In this document: positions 47,991 to 64,000 of the stretch, one piece after another
How positions within the stretch are numbered: the stretch's first letter is position 1
Layout of the letters: every line of letters begins with the position of its first letter
NCBI RefSeq assembly: GCF_932526225.1
Contig: NC_064043.1
Location: 13,638,085-13,702,084 of the forward strand
Origin: Nematostella vectensis
Lineage: Eukaryota > Cnidaria > Anthozoa > Actiniaria > Edwardsiidae
Direction: 5' to 3'
Length of the DNA stretch: 64,000 bases
The notes under the pieces: generated by a model
What the model saw: only the letters and a program-made list of their open reading frames with translations
What the model was told of the DNA's origin: nothing
Databases searched by the model: none
Made by a program: the position numbers and the translations under genes

Positions 47991-50095
47991 GAAGTGACAT
48001 AGACAAGAGGTTACGCAAAACATACTTGAACACTGCGTCGGCGCAAAGTACTAAAAGGGCGTTAGTGGCGACACTGAATTGCGAAAGGGCGCGATGCGCG
48101 TGGAGGACAGGGTTAGAGAAGTCCCGGGAAAGGAGGAAAGAAGTGGAGATTCTCTCCTAACAGCAAACGCAAGATATTTAATGTTAGTCTACTTTTAAAG
48201 AATATATTATATTGTTTGAATATAGAACACATTCACCCCACATCCAACGGGTTTAACTATTATAGTAAAGAAGTAAATAAAAAACATATTTAATTAGACG
48301 GCCTTTCTTATTTTAGTTCGTGGTCATTCAAATTGTCAAACGTCTTGATGATGTGAATATTTTGTTTAGTTTCCCTTCATCCGAAATCTCTGTATCTACC
48401 CTGAAGTATATTAGCAGCTTGTTTTATTTCAACATACGTGGCCTCATGGTTCCGTAATTTTACTTTTACAGCCCTTTTTGCTAAAATAAGTTCCGCGGCG
48501 ACCACGCCCAGGCCCGTACCAAGGGGCGGTACAAGGGATGAACAGGGGGAACGCACCCCCCCCCCCCCCTTACAACGGCCTAAAGTCCAGTTTTGGTTAT
48601 CAAAAGACGTGCTATTTGTAGACAAGACGAAAAACCATGAGCTAGATCACTCTGGTATGTAGCCAAATCCGACAATAAACGTCCGGTGGAGATACTGCAA
48701 AGGCATAAAAAGTGACTTTTTGTTCCTTTAAAAGTGGTTAGATTTTTATCACAGAACTGCCTCCCACTCCCCTCCCGGAAAAATTAGGTCCACTTTTGCG
48801 GATTTCGCACCCCGTCCCCCCCCCCTGCACGCCCGTAGCTAGGGGGTTGGAAGAACAACCCCATTTACTCAGCACCAGGAGAGTCGGAATTTCATAAATC
48901 ACATGAGAAGATAATGTCGACAGTCGTTGAACAGGCTGGATTTGGTTGGGGATGGGGTAGAGGGTGGGGTGTACCCATTTAAAAGGTTTATACCTACAGC
49001 CAGGAGGCATGGTCAACGATCGCCTAACATCCAGACAGGCCTGGTTACCTTGCAGGGTGGCGCGGGGAAAACAGATTTCTTTGCCTGTGAAACACAATTT
49101 GCTACGCCGTCTATCTATGGATAATACTAGTCGTTATGGCAACGCACAACGCAAACACTGTTACCCTCAGTGACAATGGCTACTAAACAAGTAAAAATAA
49201 ATCTGTTTTTATTTTTATTACGCAATTATGTTGCCTATTTGACTTATATACTATAGTACAATCCTGTTTAAAAACATCCAGAAGATGTCCCGTCTGGATG
49301 AAGTAAAACGAAAGGTAAACGTATAGAAAATGATGCATCTACACATTGCTATATCACATACAAAATTCTATCTGCGTGTATTGAGTATATTTAAACAACG
49401 GCTTCTTGGAAATTGAATCCAGAAGATATCTGATCTGGATCAAGTACAACGAAAGTTCAACGTTCAGAAAATGATGCATTTTCTCAATTATATCACATAC
49501 AAAATTCAATACACCAAAAACTCGTATTCGACTTTGCCAAATTTTCGTCTTTAATAAGACTTTTGTGAGGGGTGGGAATAGCAACCCTATTTACTTAGCA
49601 CCAGGAGAGTCGGAATTTTTTAAATCGCATGAGAGAGATAATGTCGACAGTCGTTGAGCAGACCGGTGGGCTGGATTTGTTAGGGGGTGAGGAAGGGGGT
49701 ACCCTTTTAAAAGGTAAAGACGCTATAAACAATAGTTTAAATTGTCTTTACAACTGTCCATGGTCAACGATCGCCTGACAGACTTCTGTGAAGAAGTCTT
49801 ATTAAATACAAAAATTCGAATACCAGTTTTTGGTTTATCCTATCATTATTCTGGTTCACGAACACGACTATTTGGGCTTTTTGTATTTATACATACAAAA
49901 TTCATATATTCTTATCTTTATTCCATCTGTGTAGTAAGTATATTTAAGCATTGGCGTCCTAGAAACTGTAGACAGTTTGACTTCCAAGAAATGCTAGGCG
50001 GTTTGGCTTTCATAGAAATTTAAGGTGGTTTGGCATCTTAATGAGAGGCAGTTCAGATTTTTAGGAAATGTCAGGGGCGGTCAAACTCAGGCGAA
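47991..50095. repeat. Repeat-filled interval between the TLC gene and INF2
   Basis: 48480-48860 is a C/G-rich transposon related to 17080-17200. 48842-49035 and 49567-49785 are a diverged pair (TTTACTCAGCACCAGGAGAG; GTCAACGATCGCCT). 49263-49390 and 49416-49530 are a tandem pair (AAAATGATGCAT; ATATCACATACAAAATTC). No gene is supported here. Confidence 0.6.
49918..49923 (-). promoter_or_regulatory. Poly(A) signal for the long INF2 form
   Basis: AATAAA on the minus strand, about 170 bases past the TAA at 50096. It supports 50096-51609 as a genuine terminal exon. Confidence 0.5.
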
Positions 50096-51609
50096 TTACG
50101 CGGTTTGGCTGTGCTTGCGGCGTTTGGAAAAGAATCCTTTTCTTTTTGTTGGCGACTCTGATCCACCCCTTGCCTCCCGATCTGTGCTCGACCCCTGGGC
50201 TGTCGGTTCTTCGTTACTTGTAGTCCTACTATCATCCTCTCGGTGCTTTTTCCTGTGAAATATCCTTGCGAGACTTCGCGCCACAAAAGACCTATTTCTT
50301 TTCGGTTTTGGAGTCTCATGATCACTTGGGCTATCACGCGGAGAAGAAGCCTGGGGCGAGTCAAGTATCCCATCATGCTCCAAGTCACACGTTTCGTTAA
50401 GAGGTTTCTCGGGTCCAGACTCCTCGATCTTGGCTTCATTCTGATCCTCGACGGCCTCGGGGGTTTCCCTGAAGGATGTGTCTCCTTGCTCCTCCCCCTG
50501 GTCTGTTTCCGTAGATGATTCCATTATCTGCGCCGATTCTGTATTATCCGTCTTTCGCGACTCAATCGAGTTATCTGTATCCCACCCAACGGCGTCCGTT
50601 GCCTCGACAACGACATACCCTTTCTTGTCATGTTCCTTTTTGACATCTTCCCTACTTTTCTCCTCGTCCTCGGCGACCAATTCATTAACATGCTCCTGCT
50701 CGATAGCTAGATCACTTAGTAGTTCATTCAAGAGTTTTTCCGGTGCCTCGGGCTTTTTCTCGGACTCACTAGAATCTTCTAGTCCTTTCCCTTTGTTACC
50801 AGGAGGCGAGGTGTCCACGCCGGAGTCAGGCGTCACCAGGCGGTCACCAGACTCCCTCGTCCTCCTCAGTGTCTCCGTCTCCAGCATCTCCTCGATGTCA
50901 CCCAGACACTCGTCCATCTTAACCAGCACCTCTTCCCCCACGGGGAGTGACGACAAGGTGTCAACACCCTGTGCCACCTCGGCACTGCCACCTTGGTCAC
51001 ATGGGGACGCATCCAGCTCGTACGCAAGCTTTCTAGCGCTCTCTGCCTCCTTCTCGGCAAGGAAAATGTCATCAGAGCAGACAGCCAGGTTATTAAGGTC
51101 TTCTAGATGACCGCCTGACCCTACATCTCCTCGACATCCATCGCGAGTCTCTTCCTTTATGTCAGCACGTTTCATTTCTTTAGATTCCACATCTTCGCTC
51201 TCGCAATCTGCTTCAATGTCTTGCGTATTTTCCGCTTTGCTTTCCGATTCAACCTCTGTGTTCAAAGACGAATCCATCTCCACTGAAGCTGTACTCGGTA
51301 GCAAATTGTTATCGGTCTCTTCGGGAACTACTTGAGGTTCTGTTGTGGTTATGACGTCTAAGCCTCTGCTTTCATTTTCTAAATTTGTCTCTAGACTGTT
51401 CGCATCACGGGGCTTCTCACTTTCCTTTCCTTCCTGTGTTGTGCCTTCGTTGCAGCCGTCAGTTTCCGCTGTTTTCTCGTTGTTTTCGAAGACCTCTGGG
51501 TATTCCACTGGAGAGACAAGCTTGTTTATTTTCTCCATGTCTTCTTTGGTTATTTCTAAGTTCGGTTTCAGTTCAGCTGACGAACCTCGCTTTATTGATC
51601 TTCTCGTCC
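50096..51609 (-). CDS. INF2: Alternative long terminal exon of INF2-like formin
   Basis: An open reading of 1514 bases begins after a TTTTTAG acceptor (AG at 51611-51610) with two bases of a split codon. The donor GAAG|GTACGA at 55539/55538, inside the preceding INF2 exon, leaves one base, so the join is in frame (KSVE-G-TRRSIKRG). The tail of about 505 residues is Glu/Asp/Ser-rich and disordered-looking, then turns basic near the end: RNRSFVARSLARIFHRKKHR and KRKGFFSKRRKHSQTA. There is no CaaX box. It could instead be the 3' exon of another minus-strand gene, but no other start or exon is seen nearby. Confidence 0.7.
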
Positions 51610-52079
51610 CTAAAAATGAAAATGAAAATTAAAGTCAAGATGGGGTAGACGCGCTTCAACACATTCCCGCCAATAAACAAACTACGGACGATTATTAAAA
51701 TAGATTCGTTTTCCTTGATATTTTTTTTTTTATATTCTGTTTTTTTTATACTGAAAAAAGATAACACGAAGAAAAAAAAAAGGAAGATGGGGAGAGAAAG
51801 CAGAGTTGCAAATTCGAAGTCTAGTTGATTATGTTACTGCGGTTTGAAATGACCTGCGAACTCTAGACGACGATTTCCAACTGCTAAACAGCCTACTAGC
51901 CCCCATTCCTCATTCTAAGTAATGGCCTCCAATCAGCGCCACCTCTCCGCGAGACGCTGACCAATCAAAAACCACCAAATGCAATTACGTTAGTTGGAAT
52001 GACGGTAGCCAGAAAGGGTTTAGCAGTTGAAAATTCTTGATGAGAGCTCGCAGAATATTGAAACTCGCAGTAAAAAGGA

Positions 52080-52379
52080 ATGTTCACTCGTAGACATTCT
52101 ATTGAAAACCACAAATATACGCCTGACTACTCCCCCATAGACACTCCCCATGTGGGTCGCTGTGGTTCGTCATATGGTCTAATCAAAGAAGAACACACTC
52201 CTATGCCGACACCAAAACATTCTATTTCTGACCATCATCATAACAAGAAAGAACCCGTCGTCAACATCTTTCAATTTGCCGCCAAAACCCAAAGCGACAT
52301 TCCACTGATTGCTGAAGGCATATCATGTACAAATACCGCATTCATTGACAACTCTGTCATTTTCCCACGGGCGGTATGA
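52080..52379 (+). CDS. Possible small gene nested in an INF2 intron
   Basis: 99 codons from an ATG at 52080, opposite in strand to INF2. The product is polar, with TRRHSIENH and PTPKHSISDHHH blocks and several Pro-Thr/Ser sites, and looks protein-like, but no family is recognised. The 180 bases upstream contain two CCAAT-box motifs (CCAATCAGCG, ACCAATCAAA). It may be a single-exon gene or a first exon. Confidence 0.4.
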   Translation: MFTRRHSIENHKYTPDYSPIDTPHVGRCGSSYGLIKEEHTPMPTPKHSISDHHHNKKEPVVNIFQFAAKTQSDIPLIAEGISCTNTAFIDNSVIFPRAV

Positions 52380-55257
52380 GACCCGTCAAGGAGTATTTTC
52401 GTCTAATGACAAATATCAACATCGTAAAACCATATGGCAACTAATTGCGACGACAAGTCATATATTGCACCATTGCTATGATTATCTAATTATTTGGGAT
52501 TAGAAATTGAAAGCTTATCGATTCCGGCTTGAATCACATTAGACAAACGGACGGAATATAGAAAAATACTATGTACACAGTAAAATATATTTGAGGGGTG
52601 CGATAGGCGCGGAAACACGCAAATATGACGTAGTTTCACCTGTCGTTCTATAAAAGTATCAGTCTTTTCATTAAATAGCACTCGTATTCGGGGGTATATC
52701 TTATCTTAACTAGCGCTCGAGGCCAGATTATTATGATATCCATATATTTAGCTGTATTGACATTGCGCACTGAGAGACGAGCTTTAGAGTAGATTACTAG
52801 CGATCAGACAACGTACACAACGTTCTTAATACTCGGTCGATAAGTATTCAGTCCTCCGTCAAGCACATAATATCCAATGCGCGCACAAACGAATGAATTA
52901 TAAAATGTAGCATTTTCTTTTCGTTGTTATATTCTAAAGATTTTATTAGATTATTCCCAGTATACTCTAGAAACGCTTTCAATCATAAGAACCTTGGAAG
53001 CGGGAAATCTCTTCTATACTTAGTACTGGAGACCGACAACACACCTTATGAACAGACGACAAATATATGGCAATTATATTGGGGCATTTGTCAGCCAAAA
53101 AATATGTCACGCGCAAAGACCAAGATATTTTAAGCCTTTTTTTTGTGGGAAGACATTCTTATTTTTGCTTAGATACGCTAGCCTAAACTACCTTCTAGTC
53201 CTATACACCCCCACAATAATTTGCGGAACTAAGGCTCTACCAGGCGAAAAATGATTTCATAGCTGAACTGTGAACTTTACAAAAAATTAGTCATATTTAC
53301 GTAACACAAAATAACATGTTTCAAGTATCGTACCTAAAATACAATTTTCTAACAGAATTTACACACCAGGTATAAATGAATCACAGCTAAGGAGTAAAGT
53401 AGGTGTTTTTCTAGGGAAAACACTACATCATACTAACTTATCGAAAACAGACGTAACTTGCTGGTGATGGTATTCATATCAGGAATCTACTCAATTCAAT
53501 AACCTGTCACTTACACGAGTGACGTAAATCGCCACCTAAACGAGGCTATGTACTACTGTTCATTGTCTAGACTAGCCCCAAAAGCCTCGTTTCCATGCCG
53601 AGAACGACACAATGGCGTCCCAGCCAATCTGAATTAGGCTTGGGGAACTGGGGAGAAGGTTTAAGGCGGCCGGGGGAGCTTGGGCCTATTTTCTGTGACG
53701 ACACCTTCAAGTACTTGCCATTGCTTTTGACAAAGGCCTGTAGTAACTACCAATAAACAACTTCTCGGGTCATCAAGAGAAAAATACGAAGAAATAATCT
53801 CGGGAAAAAGTGCTGTTTGAATCAGCACAGCTGGACTCCAAAGAGTGAAAATTTATTTTTCTCATAAATCATTAAGGGATAAAAATGTGAATTGTTTGAA
53901 GGGTTAACGGTCTAGAAGGTTCGACCGACAAGAAACAAGTGCAGATCAGAGAAATCAACCATGCAACACAGTTCAGATGAAACAGACCGAAACGATTTTG
54001 AAAAAAAAAATCAGAAGTATCATTTCGTAAATGGTCTTTCGTTTTCACAATAGACAGTGTTTTTTTTTGCATAATTCATCCAGTATTGATTATTTTTAAT
54101 GTGGGGAACAAACATCACTTGGAAAACAAAATTGTTTTAGATCACAAAATAGCAAGCCTTGTAGTATGATTCATTTATTCAATCTCGAGAATTTGAAAAC
54201 ATCTAGAGGTAAAACATTAAAAGAGAATATATAGATGTATGTTTACTTTTGTCTTTATTCCAGACTATGAGCGAATCACATATTTCAAAGAGAAAGGCAC
54301 TAACAATGAAACATTTGTCTACGATTACTTGACCTTCCCACTAATGGAAGATATATATTTTATGGTCTTTACCTAACGAGAGATCCGCACCGATAAGTGC
54401 GCCCATTCTATCAGTCCACGATGAATGATCGATCATAGAAGATATGCCAGAAATGTGCAAAGCTTTCAACTCTATCCATCTGCCTACATTATATCACAGC
54501 TGCAATATTTTTCTTAACAACAAAGAGAAAACATGTCTTATCGACGATTCTTTTGCCATATGCGCCATTTATCTCACATTTTATCTCTTTTTTTATTACA
54601 ATTCATTAGTTGGTTATGTCTGTTTTGGCCACTAAACAGAATAATGGCTTTACTAGATTTCACTGCTTTTAAGTAGTTAGCACCACGTTTTATAGTTTTG
54701 AAGAAAGTATTTTTTTCGAACATTTTATTATTATTTTGTCATTTTTTTTTTATAAAATAATCTCTAAAATCTGCATCTCTAAATGTTGAATATATTAGGG
54801 GTATACTTTGATGCCGACCCTTAGTTTTCTATTTATATTCATAACTCTTTAAGCTTAAAGAACAAATACAGCAAGAGTAAATAATTTAAATAGCGTATGT
54901 TAATGACTGCTTTGCGCTTTAATTTAGATACACATTTGCTTTTGTCTAACTCTTGATCATACTTTCAAATATAAAATGTCTTAAAGACACACCTCTTAAA
55001 CTCTCACAACTAAATACCTCACCATCTAAGACATAGCCGTAGCAAGCCTAGAATTATTGGGGTAGGGGGGGGGGGGGTGGGCACGATACAGAAACATTAA
55101 GAAAACAATTGGGGGGAGGCACGATACAGAAACATTAAGAAAACAATAGGGGCACAGCCACGCCTTTACTGGTCATTTTCTTAAAATTAAAAAAAAATGC
55201 CCCCAGTGCACCCCCCCCCATGCCCTGGCCCTGCTACGGCCCTGCAATATTAACCAT
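52380..55257. other. INF2 intron sequence; no further exon recognised
   Basis: AT-rich sequence spanned by the proposed 55538-51610 intron. Contains the MITE at 55035. No ORF shows recognisable domains. Confidence 0.45.
55035..55245. mobile_element. G/C-rich MITE, family related to 37465-37645
   Basis: Has the ACGATACAGAAACATTAAG block twice in tandem, GGGGCACAGCCACGCC, ACTGGTCATTTTCTTA and a C-rich end near CTGCTACGGC. It lies close to the poly(A) site of the short INF2 form. Confidence 0.65.
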
Positions 55258-55263
55258 TTTATT
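55258..55263 (-). promoter_or_regulatory. Poly(A) signal for the short INF2 form
   Basis: AATAAA on the minus strand (AAAATAAAATGG context) about 150 bases after the TGA at 55411, consistent with transcripts ending without splicing to the distal exon. Confidence 0.55.
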
Positions 55264-55410
55264 TTAAAAAAATTATAGATTTTATAGCTTTTCCTATATA
55301 CTAACCCGTTGGTGATGGACCGCTGATCAACAAGAGGTAAAATGGTAGCCGCTGACCAACTAGAAAGCATATACGACTAGTTCCATAGCTCAACACTGCA
55401 AAGTTGTGTG

Positions 55411-64000
<8,590 letters not shown>

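Noticed and set aside
50478..51110. 210-codon Ser-rich plus-strand ORF
   Set aside because: It is the shadow of the Glu/Ser-rich INF2 tail on the minus strand.

Overview
The window looks like nuclear DNA of a cnidarian, most likely a sea anemone of the Nematostella type. This is an inference from intron-containing animal genes with GT-AG introns of a few hundred bases to a few kb, AT-rich intergenic DNA, many small non-autonomous DNA transposons, and an array of intronless class A GPCR genes. Exon chains below were built by hand from splice consensus, reading phase and family similarity. No database was searched.

Layout. 1-17.4 kb: a tandem array of class A GPCR units with two intact intronless genes (712-1737 and 12132-13154), a 5' gene fragment (14260) and a decayed copy (15570). 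The units are joined by a minisatellite grown from the GPCR stop-codon region and carry transposon insertions plus LINE and copia remnants. 17.8-22.1 kb (-): a four-exon RING/B-box/coiled-coil (TRIM-type) gene. Head to head with it across about 210 bp is a three-exon gene for the mitochondrial twin-CX9C protein COA5 (22283-26529, +), whose first intron is filled with transposons. 31333-32295 (+): a FAM181-family gene with the SNIKLAL...[11 protein letters not shown] signature. 38470-43109 (-): a four-exon gene for a nuclear-looking protein with a Cys/His-basic N-terminus, a coiled coil and a long polyglutamine region. 45374-47990 (+): a two-exon TLC-domain membrane protein. 50.1-64 kb (-): most of a formin of the INF2 type (DID, FH1, FH2, WH2/DAD-like motif), open at its 5' end at the window edge. 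A phase-compatible alternative 3' splice would replace the short C-terminus with a tail of about 505 residues.

The genes do not form one pathway. The window is an ordinary gene neighbourhood with tandem and transposon-driven remodelling. The points most worth checking are the two alternative INF2 C-termini, a cnidarian FAM181, the small COA5 gene missed by simple ORF calling, and minisatellites that have copied real splice sites or a stop codon (TRIM exon 4, Q-rich exon 2, INF2 FH2 exon, GPCR 3' end).
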